DNA from: JABMMZ01 sp044373665
GTDB taxonomy: Bacteria; Bacteroidota; Bacteroidia; NS11-12g; UBA955
Direction: 5' to 3'
Assembly (NCBI GenBank): GCA_044373665.1
Contig: JBIPNH010000026.1
Location: forward strand, 1 to 23,555
Length of the DNA stretch: 23,555 nucleotides
Part shown: positions 1 through 7,327 of the stretch, one piece after another
How positions within the stretch are numbered: the stretch's first letter is position 1
Layout of the letters: the number at the start of each line of letters is the position of its first letter
Notes under the pieces: model-generated
What the model saw: the letters and a program-made list of their open reading frames with translations, nothing else
Databases searched by the model: none
What the model was told of the DNA's origin: nothing
Translations under genes and position numbers: made by a program

Positions 1-731
1 CCCAATTGTTTTAAACATTGTGATGGCATTAATATTTTACTACGCATCATCGTTTCAAAGGCAATCATCATTTCGCTAGGGTCAAGTTCAAAAATTTTAG
101 TAACAAATAATTTATAGGCTTTGGCATGTCGTGCTTCATCTGCAGCAACCAAGCCGCAAAGCTTTGATAGCATATTGTTGCCGTCTTGTTTGGCTATTGA
201 GGCCACTCTTCTGTGGGAGATATTAGTCGCTAATTCTTGGAAACTGGTATATACAAAGTTTTTATAAGGGTCGGAGGCGGCCAAATTATCAAATCCATCG
301 GCGATTAAGTATTGTGTCGAAGCTTCAAATTGTCTCATGTCGATTCTGCCACATAAGTACAAATAGCGGTTCAGTACATCGCCATGTCTGTTTTCCTCAG
401 CGGTCCATCGTCTAAGCCACTTCATCCAACCGTTGTTCTCGTATTGATTAACCCCTTTGATGCCAGAAAGCCATGTTTCGTAGGTCGGTAAAGCCTCCTC
501 TGTAATAGTATCCGCTACCAAAACAGCTAGAAAGTCATAAGATAAACTTTGAGCTTGTTCTTGAATGGTTTTTAAGTCACTAATAAAACTAGTATCTGAG
601 GTTAAAGGCAATAGTTCTGAGGCCTGCCAATTGGTTTCTATCGGTTTTAAATATTCTTCACTAATGGTATCTATTGTTGTTCCAATATGTAACATTACTT
701 CGGAACGTTTATCGCTGTTTTCTGGGGTCAT
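1..731 (-). CDS. Acyl-ACP desaturase (stearoyl-ACP desaturase-like), partial, C-terminus outside window
   Basis: This is the N-terminal 243 codons of a soluble di-iron acyl-ACP desaturase, which puts a double bond into a fatty acyl chain carried on acyl carrier protein and so adjusts membrane fluidity. The reading frame from the ATG at 731 stays open to base 1. Seen in the translation are the four-helix di-iron ligands of the family: TEEALP (Glu79), EENRHGD at 112-118 (Glu113, His116), FQEL (Glu166) and DEARHA at 198-203 (Glu199, His202). Plant enzymes of the family are about 360 residues, so roughly the last quarter to third is missing here. There is no signal peptide, as expected for a cytoplasmic enzyme. 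A TAnnTTTG-like element lies 18 nt upstream of the ATG and supports this start; the in-frame Met13 is less likely. Family assignment is firm; substrate chain length and double-bond position are not visible. Confidence 0.93.
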   Translation of the reverse strand, partial: MTPENSDKRSEVMLHIGTTIDTISEEYLKPIETNWQASELLPLTSDTSFISDLKTIQEQAQSLSYDFLAVLVADTITEEALPTYETWLSGIKGVNQYENNGWMKWLRRWTAEENRHGDVLNRYLYLCGRIDMRQFEASTQYLIADGFDNLAASDPYKNFVYTSFQELATNISHRRVASIAKQDGNNMLSKLCGLVAADEARHAKAYKLFVTKIFELDPSEMMIAFETMMRSKILMPSQCLKQL

Positions 732-749
732 TTAAATGAATTAAGTGTG

Positions 750-757
750 TAAAGGTA
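750..757 (-). promoter_or_regulatory. Candidate -7 promoter element for the desaturase gene
   Basis: On the minus strand this reads TACCTTTA, one mismatch from the Bacteroidota -7 consensus TAnnTTTG, and it ends 18 nt before the desaturase ATG. I saw no convincing -33 TTTG. Confidence 0.4.
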
Positions 758-889
758 ATATTAAGTATGAAATTATATTAAAATTTTATTACGTTATCTC
801 TTATGAAAAAGGATAAACTTGGAGTTGAATAAAGTTTTATATAATTAAATTTCCTCTTTAATAAGATTAATTAATTGTTAATTAATCTT

Positions 890-1726
890 CTATGAATTCA
901 AATAAATGCCGTCTTCTTTTATAACTATAAGTTTTTGTTTGTATAAAAGACCGATAGTTTTTTTGAAATTTTTTTTACTCATCCCCAAAATGGCTTTTAT
1001 TTCATCAGGATGACTATTGTCTGTTAGGTGCAAAACGCCCCCTTTTTTCTTTATTTTGTCTAAAATCAATTGTGAACTAGGTTCAATAATATTCCTGTAT
1101 CCAATGGGTCTAAGTGTGACATCAATTTTATGGTCGTCGCGAATCTTTTTAATGTAGCCTTTCAGTTTGTCACCTGTTGTGATGTCGATAAAAATATCGT
1201 CAAAATAAACCAAGCCAAGGTGTTTTTCGTTGATAACCACATTAAATCCCAAATCAGTTTTATTGGCAATAATTAAGTTGACTTCTTGACCTTCTTCTAT
1301 TGTTAATTCCTCGTTTTTCAAATAACGATTGATTCTTTCGGTGGCGGCTAATCTTCCTGAACTTTTGTCTAAATACATGTAAACCAAATAAGATTGACCA
1401 ACTCGCATTTTACTTACTTGCTCTTGAAAAGGCACAAACAAATCTTTCTCTAATCCCCAATACATAAAGGCACCACCTTTGTTAATGTCCACGACCTCCA
1501 AACAAGCAAAACGATGCATAATTACATAGGGTTTTAGAGTCGTTGCAACCCATCTTTCTTCATAATCTAGGTAAACAAAAACCTCGATTTCATCGTCCAC
1601 TTTTAGGGTTTTCGGGACATATTTGTTGGGTAAAAGCACCTCATCGCCTTCTGCATTTCCCAAAAAAGCACCCGGTGCCGTTAACCTCAAAACTTTCAGT
1701 GTATTATAATTGCCTATTTCTAACAT
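890..1726 (-). CDS. CvfB/YitL-like S1 RNA-binding protein with C-terminal winged helix
   Basis: A 278-residue cytoplasmic protein with the layout of the CvfB family: successive OB-fold S1-type domains followed by a winged helix. The start MLEIGNYNTLKVLR is typical of the family. S1-like units appear at about 3-62 (GAFLGN), 68-131 (GGAFMYWGLEKDLFVPF) and 142-206 (GFNVVINEKHLGLVYF). Residues 215-278 form a winged helix (HPDEIKAILGMSKKNFKKTIG) thought to aid RNA binding. CvfB-like proteins bind RNA and affect expression of other genes in Firmicutes; the role in Bacteroidota is not established, so only the family is claimed. The ATG lies 7 nt from a perfect TAnnTTTG promoter element, so the mRNA would be leaderless or nearly so. 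Neighbours are unrelated in function and the gene looks monocistronic. Confidence 0.88.
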   Translation of the reverse strand: MLEIGNYNTLKVLRLTAPGAFLGNAEGDEVLLPNKYVPKTLKVDDEIEVFVYLDYEERWVATTLKPYVIMHRFACLEVVDINKGGAFMYWGLEKDLFVPFQEQVSKMRVGQSYLVYMYLDKSSGRLAATERINRYLKNEELTIEEGQEVNLIIANKTDLGFNVVINEKHLGLVYFDDIFIDITTGDKLKGYIKKIRDDHKIDVTLRPIGYRNIIEPSSQLILDKIKKKGGVLHLTDNSHPDEIKAILGMSKKNFKKTIGLLYKQKLIVIKEDGIYLNS

Positions 1727-1733
1727 CGAACTG

Positions 1734-1741
1734 CAAAGGTA
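1734..1741 (-). promoter_or_regulatory. -7 promoter element (TACCTTTG) of the CvfB-like gene
   Basis: The minus strand reads TACCTTTG, a perfect match to the Bacteroidota TAnnTTTG element, ending 7 nt before the ATG at 1726. This implies a very short or absent leader and fixes the start codon. No clear -33 TTTG was found. Confidence 0.65.
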
Positions 1742-1877
1742 ATGTTTTAGTTTGATAAGCTTGGTTTAGGATAAATGAGGTTCTTTTTAGTGATTAATTT
1801 TAGTGGTCTGTTATTCCTAGTTGTTTTTTAGGCAATTTTAAAAGGAATAATAGTCTTAATAGATACTAAAAATTTAG

Positions 1878-3227
1878 TTAAGGTTTTCTGCCTAAAAATT
1901 GATTAAACCAATGTGCACTTTCTTTCAATGTTCTTTTTTTGGTTATAAAGTCCACATGTATCAATCCAAATCGGGGTTCATAGCCCTCGGCCCATTCAAA
2001 GTTGTCGATAAGTGACCAAGTGAAATACCCTTTTATATCTACGCCCTCATCTTTGGCATTTAATACTTCTTGAAGGTGCGATTGGTAAAATATAATTCGT
2101 TGGTAATCTTGTATGCTGTTGTTTTCTACAATATCATTAAGGGCAATGCCATTCTCGGTAATGTATAAGGGCGTGTTTAATTGGTATTGACTCAGTTTTA
2201 TTAATGTGTGATAAATACTTGGTGGGTGTATTTCCCAATTCATCATGGTCAACTCCTTGGTTCTTTTGCTTGCGGGAATATGTTTGATGGGTAGAAATGG
2301 GTTCAAAAAATTGTACTTAAACAATTCTCTGGTATAGTTTTGTACACCAATAAAATCAAGTGGTGTTTTTAATAAGTGTTCGTCTTTTTTAAGGTAGTTT
2401 TTCTGAGATTTGCTAAATAATTTGATGTTTTCTATTGGATAGCCTTTTCCAATAATGGGCTCAAAAAAGAGTCGATTAATTAGAATGTCAGCAAGCATAG
2501 CGGCTTTTTTGTTTTGAGGCTTGGAGTCTATACTTTCAATGTGTGTAAATGAAAACGAAGATCCTATGTGAAGGTCAGGATTGATTTTTTTTAATGAAAA
2601 ATAGGTTTTGTTAATGCATAAATTAGCATGATGTAATGCCTTAATAAATGGAGTAACGCCTTTTCTGCCTGGGGCGTGTATTCCAAAAAAATAACCGGCA
2701 CCAACAAAAACTGAAGGCTCATTCAAAAGTATCCAATTTTTAACATTGGGTAAGTATTCAATACAGGTTTTGGCATAATGGTCGAACCAATTTACAATTT
2801 CAGGATTGGTCCATCCACCTTTTTTTTCGAGTGCCAATGGTAAGTCCCAATGGTATAAAGTAATCCAAGGCGTTATGTCGTTGTTTAAACAATAAGCGAC
2901 GATAGATTGGTAGAATTCAAATCCTTCAATGTTAATGTTTTCACCGTCGGGCATAACACGTGCCCAAGCAATACTGAATCTGAAATGCTTGAACCCTATT
3001 GATTTTAAATGGTCAATGTCGGTTTTGTAGTGTTTATAAAAATCAGCAGAGTTTTTTAAATGTTCGCTGTTTTTTATTGGGTTCTTTTTAAAAAAGCCAC
3101 TAGGTTGGTTGCAGAATTCATCCCAAATGGAAAGCCCTTTGCCATCTACATCTATTGCAGATTCTGTTTGTGCCGCAGAAATAGAGGCTCCCCAAATAAA
3201 TGATTCCCCAAATCTATCAACCCTCAA
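1878..3227 (-). CDS. GH1 beta-glucosidase, cytoplasmic
   Basis: A full-length (449 aa) glycoside hydrolase family 1 enzyme, a retaining beta-glucosidase/beta-glycosidase that removes glucose from the non-reducing end of beta-gluco-oligosaccharides. Family landmarks seen: the N-terminal FIWGASISAAQTE, HWDLP at 126-130, the acid/base Glu170 in LLNEP, the nucleophile Glu358 in YITENG, and the C-terminal WSLIDNFEWAEGY at 404-416, which shapes the glucose subsite. There is no signal peptide, so it should act in the cytoplasm. Its ATG overlaps the stop of the upstream phosphoesterase by four bases (ATGA), so the two are translated as a coupled pair. It could finish off beta-1,3-gluco-oligosaccharides taken up by the glucan locus to the right, but it lies about 6 kb from that locus and in a different operon, so this link is inference. 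Aglycone and linkage preference cannot be read from the sequence. Confidence 0.95.
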   Translation of the reverse strand: MRVDRFGESFIWGASISAAQTESAIDVDGKGLSIWDEFCNQPSGFFKKNPIKNSEHLKNSADFYKHYKTDIDHLKSIGFKHFRFSIAWARVMPDGENINIEGFEFYQSIVAYCLNNDITPWITLYHWDLPLALEKKGGWTNPEIVNWFDHYAKTCIEYLPNVKNWILLNEPSVFVGAGYFFGIHAPGRKGVTPFIKALHHANLCINKTYFSLKKINPDLHIGSSFSFTHIESIDSKPQNKKAAMLADILINRLFFEPIIGKGYPIENIKLFSKSQKNYLKKDEHLLKTPLDFIGVQNYTRELFKYNFLNPFLPIKHIPASKRTKELTMMNWEIHPPSIYHTLIKLSQYQLNTPLYITENGIALNDIVENNSIQDYQRIIFYQSHLQEVLNAKDEGVDIKGYFTWSLIDNFEWAEGYEPRFGLIHVDFITKKRTLKESAHWFNQFLGRKP

Positions 3228-4063
3228 TTTCCTTGTATGTTAAATTCTCTCAATAATTCAGCTATTCCTAATTCTTCATCGTCTGTTTCATCAAATTGCT
3301 GATTTCCTGTGTGTTGATATAAAGTCCATTCATTGTTATGAAACTCCAATGAAGTTAAGTTCTCTACCCAATCTCCGCTGTTTAGATATTGAATGTTTTT
3401 ACCCTCAATCTCTAAGTTTTTGATGCTCGGTTGGTGAATGTGACCGCAAACCACTGTTTCGCACTTTTGAGAAATACCATAATTAACAGAGGCGGTTTCA
3501 AAATCGTTGATAAATGAAATGGCAGATTTAACGCTGTTTTTGATTTGTTTAGAAAGTGACAGGCGTTTGCCTCCAAATTTCTCTGAACAAAAATTAACGA
3601 ATGTATTTAGTAGAATTAGTAAATCATAACATTTTCCACCCAGTTTTGCTAACCATTTTGCGTGTTGAATGCTGAAGTCGAAAACATCACCATGAAAAAA
3701 CAAGGTTTTCTTTCCATTAACATCCATCATAACCTTATTAACTAATTTGATGTTTCCAAAATTCATGTCGGCAAATTTTCTAAGTAATTCATCGTGATTG
3801 CCTGTAATGTAGTAAATATCAGTTCCTCTGTTTGATAATTTCAAGATATAACGCACCACTTTCATGTGGCTTTTTGGAAAATACTTTTTAGAGAATTGCC
3901 AAATGTCTACAATATCTCCATTTAGAATCAGTGTTTTGGGGTCAATGCTTTTAAGATAATTTAAGAGTTCTTTGGCCCTACAACCATAAGTACCCAAATG
4001 AACATCGGAAATAACGACCAAATCGACTGCTCTTTTGTCTTGATTTATCATTTTTTGAGACAA
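3224..4063 (-). CDS. Calcineurin-like metallophosphoesterase, LpxH-like (UDP-2,3-diacylglucosamine diphosphatase family)
   Basis: A 279-residue cytoplasmic or membrane-associated phosphoesterase with the full dinuclear metal motif set: SDVHLG (Asp20, His22), GDIVD (Asp50), GNHDE (Asn89, His90, Asp91), HGD (His124) and GHIH (His208, His210). A helical insertion at about 132-185, between the HGD and GHIH blocks, fits the lipid-binding cap of LpxH-type enzymes, which cleave UDP-2,3-diacylglucosamine to lipid X in lipid A synthesis. Proteins like this in Bacteroidota are usually annotated that way, but a different phospho-substrate is possible, so no symbol is given. The last four bases overlap the start of the GH1 beta-glucosidase gene, an odd pairing for a lipid A enzyme. 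Met1 and Met5 are both possible starts. A 21-bp tandem repeat array begins about 150 nt upstream of the start. Confidence 0.85.
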   Translation of the reverse strand: MSQKMINQDKRAVDLVVISDVHLGTYGCRAKELLNYLKSIDPKTLILNGDIVDIWQFSKKYFPKSHMKVVRYILKLSNRGTDIYYITGNHDELLRKFADMNFGNIKLVNKVMMDVNGKKTLFFHGDVFDFSIQHAKWLAKLGGKCYDLLILLNTFVNFCSEKFGGKRLSLSKQIKNSVKSAISFINDFETASVNYGISQKCETVVCGHIHQPSIKNLEIEGKNIQYLNSGDWVENLTSLEFHNNEWTLYQHTGNQQFDETDDEELGIAELLREFNIQGN

Positions 4064-4216
4064 TGACTAATGGATTTTAAAAACAAATTAGACATTAAAG
4101 AAAAAATAAAATCTAATATTCTGCTATTCATGATACAAAATTCGCTGTTGCATGTAAAATGAAAATGAATTGTGTGTTAACAAAATGAGATAGTTAACAA
4201 GTGTCGCTTTTTTTGG

Positions 4217-4426
4217 AATTAAGAGTTTAGAACGAAGAATTAAGATATTAGAACGAAGATTTAAGATATTAGAACGAAGAATTAAGATATTAGGATGAAG
4301 AATTAAGATATTAGGATGAAGAATTAAGATATTAGGATGAAGAATTAAGATATTAGAACGAAGAATTAAGATATTAGGATGAAGAATTAAGATTTTAGGA
4401 TGAAGAATTAAGATTTTAGAACGAAG
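4217..4426. repeat. Tandem repeat, 10 copies of a 21-bp unit
   Basis: Ten head-to-tail units with an exact 21-bp period. Each begins aattaagatatta (minor variants atttaag, aagagttta, gatttta) and ends in one of two 8-bp variants, gaacgaag (A) or ggatgaag (B), in the order A A A B B B A B B A. A degenerate remnant (attgaagaattgaaaag) follows. The forward frames carry frequent stops. One reverse frame is open but has no start codon, so the array is judged non-coding. It sits about 150 nt upstream of the LpxH-like gene start. Confidence 0.93.
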
Positions 4427-4530
4427 ATTGAAGAATTGAAAAGAAAGAAATTGAAAAGAAGGTTGTTAATAATAGTTATGGAAATAGAAAAAATTATTTT
4501 TAGAAGTTAGAGTCCAAAAAAAATCAATAA

Positions 4531-4604
4531 TAAAGCTGCAAGTCGTTAAGCAATTTTCCGTGTTGTCATGTCGACGAAGGAGACATCTTTTTCCGACAGC
4601 TTTA
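4531..4604. repeat. Nested inverted repeat, probable dispersed genomic repeat
   Basis: TAAAGCTG (4531-4538) pairs with CAGCTTTA (4597-4604). Inside it, ATGTC (4569-4573) pairs with GACAT (4582-4586) around cgacgaagga-like sequence. The inner segment resembles the TGTCATTTCGACGAAGGAG-type intergenic repeats I recall from flavobacterial genomes; that resemblance is from memory, not a search. Confidence 0.45.
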
Positions 4605-4770
4605 ATTTTTCACTTTTTGTAATTCGGTTTTACAACTAAATTTACATTTAATTCATTCCTACTTTAGCTTCGCTGCGACTGCGTGGTTTTATGGGAAAAA
4701 AGTAGGGCACCTAAGCGAAGCGACCTCACGAATTCAAAAACAAAACAAACAAAAATGAGTAAAAAGCCCA

Positions 4771-4853
4771 CCACGAATGAAAAACACAAATTTGCCTTAA
4801 CTCACACACCAGCTCTGCAGGGCTGTCAAATTTGTGTTTCGCGCCATTCGTGG
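4771..4853. repeat. Long imperfect inverted repeat (22-bp stem, 32-nt loop)
   Basis: CCACGAATG (4771-4779) pairs with CATTCGTGG (4845-4853), and AAACACAAATTTG (4782-4794) with CAAATTTGTGTTT (4827-4839). The two stems are separated by an asymmetric internal loop (AA opposite CGCGC). The 32-nt apical loop itself contains the near-palindrome AGCTCTGCAGGGCT. There is no T-run on either side, so it is not a typical terminator. It could be a non-autonomous mobile repeat (REP/MITE-like) or a structured RNA. Confidence 0.75.
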
Positions 4854-5121
4854 ACGCCTCCGCACAGTTTACATATTAAATAAAAAACACGAATAAACCA
4901 TCAAGTTCTAATTTACTATTGACGCATAAAAACAAACAGCTTATTTTCAGTATTTTATAATTTATTAAAAATGAGATATAGAGTCAATTATATTATTTTA
5001 CACGCAAGATATTGGTACTTATGGTTAAAACCATTAACCCCTAAACCCCTATACAATTCAACAATTAAACAATCATGCTGCAAGGTGTTAAACTCACTGA
5101 GTTAGTCACCCTTCGGTACAG

Positions 5122-5151
5122 CCGCCAAAGGCGTCTATCCTCCATAGGCGG
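5122..5151. repeat. Short inverted repeat in a GC-richer patch
   Basis: CCGCC (5122-5126) pairs with GGCGG (5147-5151), and CTAT...ATAG nests inside. It lies next to a copy of ACCCTTCGGTAC that recurs in the neighbouring repeat at about 5200-5211, which suggests related dispersed repeat fragments. Confidence 0.35.
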
Positions 5152-5189
5152 ACACGCTACTGGGGGACAATTCAACAACTAAACAAACA

Positions 5190-5249
5190 CCCTTTTGACA
5201 CCCTTCGGTACTATTCAGAATAGCTGAATAACTCAGGATGACAAAAGGG
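5190..5249. repeat. Inverted repeat with nested hairpin
   Basis: CCCTTTTG (5190-5197) pairs with CAAAAGGG (5242-5249), and TATTCAG (5212-5218) pairs with CTGAATA (5224-5230) inside it. The minus strand reads TGTCATCCTGAGTTATTCAG, which resembles the common TGTCATCCTGAG-type dispersed intergenic repeat. It lies 68 nt past the peroxidase stop and could also act as a weak terminator for that gene. Confidence 0.5.
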
Positions 5250-5316
5250 AAATTCAACAATCACGCTGCACATCGTGAAACAGATTCCCTAAATCCTCAT
5301 TCCTAACCCCTAAATC

Positions 5317-7245
5317 CTAGTACTCCCCGCCCACTTTTCTTTGGTTTAATTTGGTGTTGTTTATTTGCGGTAATCTTGATGGTTTTGAGGTTAAGTTGGC
5401 ACTATCAGTTAAGCTTTCCATAAAAGCTATGATTTGTTTGATCTCTTTTTTGCTCAACTCCAGTTTGTCGGTCCCTAATGTTTGATATTCTAATTGGATA
5501 CCAACTCCTGCACCACCACCATTGTTGTAAAAATTCATCACCTCATCTAAGGTTTGATAGGCGCCATTGTGCATATATGGTTTTGAAATGGCAATGTTTC
5601 TGACTGTAGGTGTTTTAAATGAGTAATCATAAAAAGGGACTTGTTCTTTCAATAATGCGCCCCCTCTGCCTTTGTCTTTGCCTAATACTTGCTTATTTTG
5701 ATGTGGGTTTTCTGACACACCCAATACTTCAGACTCTGATTCTGAATATAAAGGAGGTACACTTCCATTAAAAATTGGCGCAAAATGACAAGTGCCACAA
5801 GCTGCTTTGCCCATAAACAAATTAAACCCTTCCACGATGTTGTTTTCAGCTTTATTTAATTTCTTTGGTTTATTAAGCATCAATTGGTCAAATTTTGAAT
5901 TGAGTCCAATAATGGAACTTACATATACACTCATGGCAAATTGAGTATTTTGAATGGAAATAGCATTGTTGGTGTCCAGTTGAAAGGCTTTGCTATACAG
6001 GGTTTTATAGTCAGGGCTTTGGTTCAATTTGTCTAAAATATCGTTCCAATTCGTATTAAACTCTGAGCCATTCGTAATCACATGTTCCATTTGATCTGTA
6101 AGGTCGTGCGCTCTTAAGTCATGAAAATAGCGGTCACTATAAATGCAATTAATAAGGGTAGGGGAATTCCTGTTTAAATGACCTTCGTAATTATAAGCCA
6201 AACTTTTAGCCAATTGGTCGGTGAAACCTTTTTCGGGATTGTGGCAACTAGCGCATGAGCGTTGGTTATTTTCAGACAAAATAGGGTCAAAGAATAATAA
6301 TTGACCCAATATTTTGGCATTATCGTTAATGAATTTTTTGGGTACATTGATATAATAATCTGAATTTAAAAAATCAGAAGCAAACAAATTATTAGACAAA
6401 TAATTAAATGCTTGCGGTTTGTTATTGATTTCTGAGGGTAGTTCTAATTCTGAAGCTAAATGAGCTTTAAGCAGTTGGTCATATAGCGGATTAATCACTT
6501 GGGTTAAAAACGCATAGCGATTGAATGTTTCAAAGTTGTTGTTTTGTTTTAAGTAGTCTATGCCTTTATTAAGGGTTTCAAAAATAGAATCACTCAATAG
6601 TTTATTTTTAAGCTCTATTTCAGGTTGGAATAGTGTTAAATCGGATTGCATGGTTTCAAATACACTCAAGGCATCTTGAATGCCATTGCCAGAACCGGGT
6701 GTGTCAAAACCTGTTAAACCCAAAGTAGCTATTCTGACTAATTCAATTCTTGCGGCAATAAAAATGTCTCTTGAATAAATTTCAGGTAAAGTCAATTGGT
6801 TCAACTGTTTAGTCATGTAATCCAATTGGATATGCATTTCTTTAGTTAAGTGTTCAGCAGAATCATCAAAAAGTAATTCATCTAAAACTTGTAGGCCTTT
6901 AGGTTCTATTACATTAGCGCCAAAGCTGTTTTGTTCCAACTTAGGTAAAGGCGCACCATTGATATTTTCTTTAATAAATGTAGCATTATAGTGTTCAGCT
7001 AAATATTCCCATGATTTATATGATTTTCTTAAGTCGAAATAACTTGCTTTTAAAGCTTCAAAACTCAATGTTTTTTGTTCAAACTTGGATACTTTCCCAT
7101 TGAATTCATTAACACTTGTTTTGAAATTCTCAAATCTTTTCATGTCATTTTTTTTAATTATTTCAATGGATGAATCACTGTTTTTAAAGGCAGAAATACT
7201 TATAATGATGATAAAAAGTGAAGTTATAGTATATAATTTATTCAT
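5317..7245 (-). CDS. Di-haem cytochrome c peroxidase (MauG/CcpA family) with imelysin-like N-terminal domain
   Basis: A 642-residue periplasmic protein. The hydrophobic N-terminus (about 1-20) is a signal peptide without a lipobox Cys. Residues about 30-270 form a helical region with an imelysin-like signature (IEPKGLQVLDEL at 113-124). Residues about 300-615 are the di-haem peroxidase module: haem sites CASCH (331-335) and CGTCH (483-487), ENNQRSCASCHNPEKGFTD typical of the family, and the C-terminal KTPTVRN...PYMHNGAYQTLDEV (545-569) with a candidate axial Met558. Family members reduce peroxide or oxidise protein/metal substrates; the true substrate is unknown. The usual module is about 320-350 residues, so the N-terminal half is an added domain. 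It lies 82 nt downstream of the PhoX-like gene on the same strand, but a terminator intervenes, so co-transcription would depend on read-through. Confidence 0.88.
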   Translation of the reverse strand: MNKLYTITSLFIIIISISAFKNSDSSIEIIKKNDMKRFENFKTSVNEFNGKVSKFEQKTLSFEALKASYFDLRKSYKSWEYLAEHYNATFIKENINGAPLPKLEQNSFGANVIEPKGLQVLDELLFDDSAEHLTKEMHIQLDYMTKQLNQLTLPEIYSRDIFIAARIELVRIATLGLTGFDTPGSGNGIQDALSVFETMQSDLTLFQPEIELKNKLLSDSIFETLNKGIDYLKQNNNFETFNRYAFLTQVINPLYDQLLKAHLASELELPSEINNKPQAFNYLSNNLFASDFLNSDYYINVPKKFINDNAKILGQLLFFDPILSENNQRSCASCHNPEKGFTDQLAKSLAYNYEGHLNRNSPTLINCIYSDRYFHDLRAHDLTDQMEHVITNGSEFNTNWNDILDKLNQSPDYKTLYSKAFQLDTNNAISIQNTQFAMSVYVSSIIGLNSKFDQLMLNKPKKLNKAENNIVEGFNLFMGKAACGTCHFAPIFNGSVPPLYSESESEVLGVSENPHQNKQVLGKDKGRGGALLKEQVPFYDYSFKTPTVRNIAISKPYMHNGAYQTLDEVMNFYNNGGGAGVGIQLEYQTLGTDKLELSKKEIKQIIAFMESLTDSANLTSKPSRLPQINNTKLNQRKVGGEY

Positions 7246-7268
7246 GATGCATTGGGCTTATTGAAAGA

Positions 7269-7300
7269 AAAAGAACCGATACTTTCATATCGGTTCTTTT
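7269..7300 (-). terminator. Intrinsic terminator after the PhoX-like gene
   Basis: AAAAGAACCGATA (7269-7281) and TATCGGTTCTTTT (7288-7300) form a perfect 13-bp stem with a 6-nt loop. On the minus strand the stem is followed by a T-rich tract (TTCTTTTTCTTTC). It lies about 30 nt past the stop of the PhoX-like gene and just before the peroxidase start. The AT ends make it potentially bidirectional, but no plus-strand gene precedes it. Confidence 0.85.
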
Positions 7301-7327
7301 AATGATTGTTTATGTTTTGAGATAAGG

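Larger units (their letters stand above)
4064..5316. other. 1.25-kb non-coding island rich in tandem and inverted repeats
   Basis: No credible gene lies between the LpxH-like and peroxidase genes. The stretch holds a 21-bp tandem array (4217-4426), a short direct repeat of AATTGAAAAGAA (4434-4445 and 4449-4460), nested inverted repeats (4531-4604), an 8-bp inverted repeat (GCTTCGCT 4667-4674 with AGCGAAGC 4714-4721), a long imperfect hairpin (4771-4853), and two hairpin-forming GC-richer patches (5122-5151, 5190-5249). I see nothing specific at 4860-5100 beyond AT-rich sequence. Fragments such as attcaaca...caatcatgctgc (about 5057-5084) and attcaacaatcacgctgc (about 5252-5269) are related to each other, which suggests decayed dispersed repeats. 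Just upstream of the peroxidase stop, CCCTAAATCCT and CCCCTAAATCCT repeat (5286-5320). Confidence 0.7.

Noticed and set aside
1811..1850. TTATTCCT...AGGAATAA inverted repeat after the GH1 gene as a terminator
   Set aside because: The stem is 8 bp and AT-rich, with a 24-nt loop and no good T-run, too weak to call.
4217..4426. CRISPR array
   Set aside because: The 21-bp units are directly contiguous with no unique spacers, and no cas genes are nearby.
4683..4883. 66-codon plus-strand frame in the repeat island
   Set aside because: Its C-terminal half is encoded by the loop and right arm of the 4771-4853 hairpin. The composition is unlike a protein and no promoter or ribosome-binding signal is evident, so it is treated as repeat sequence.
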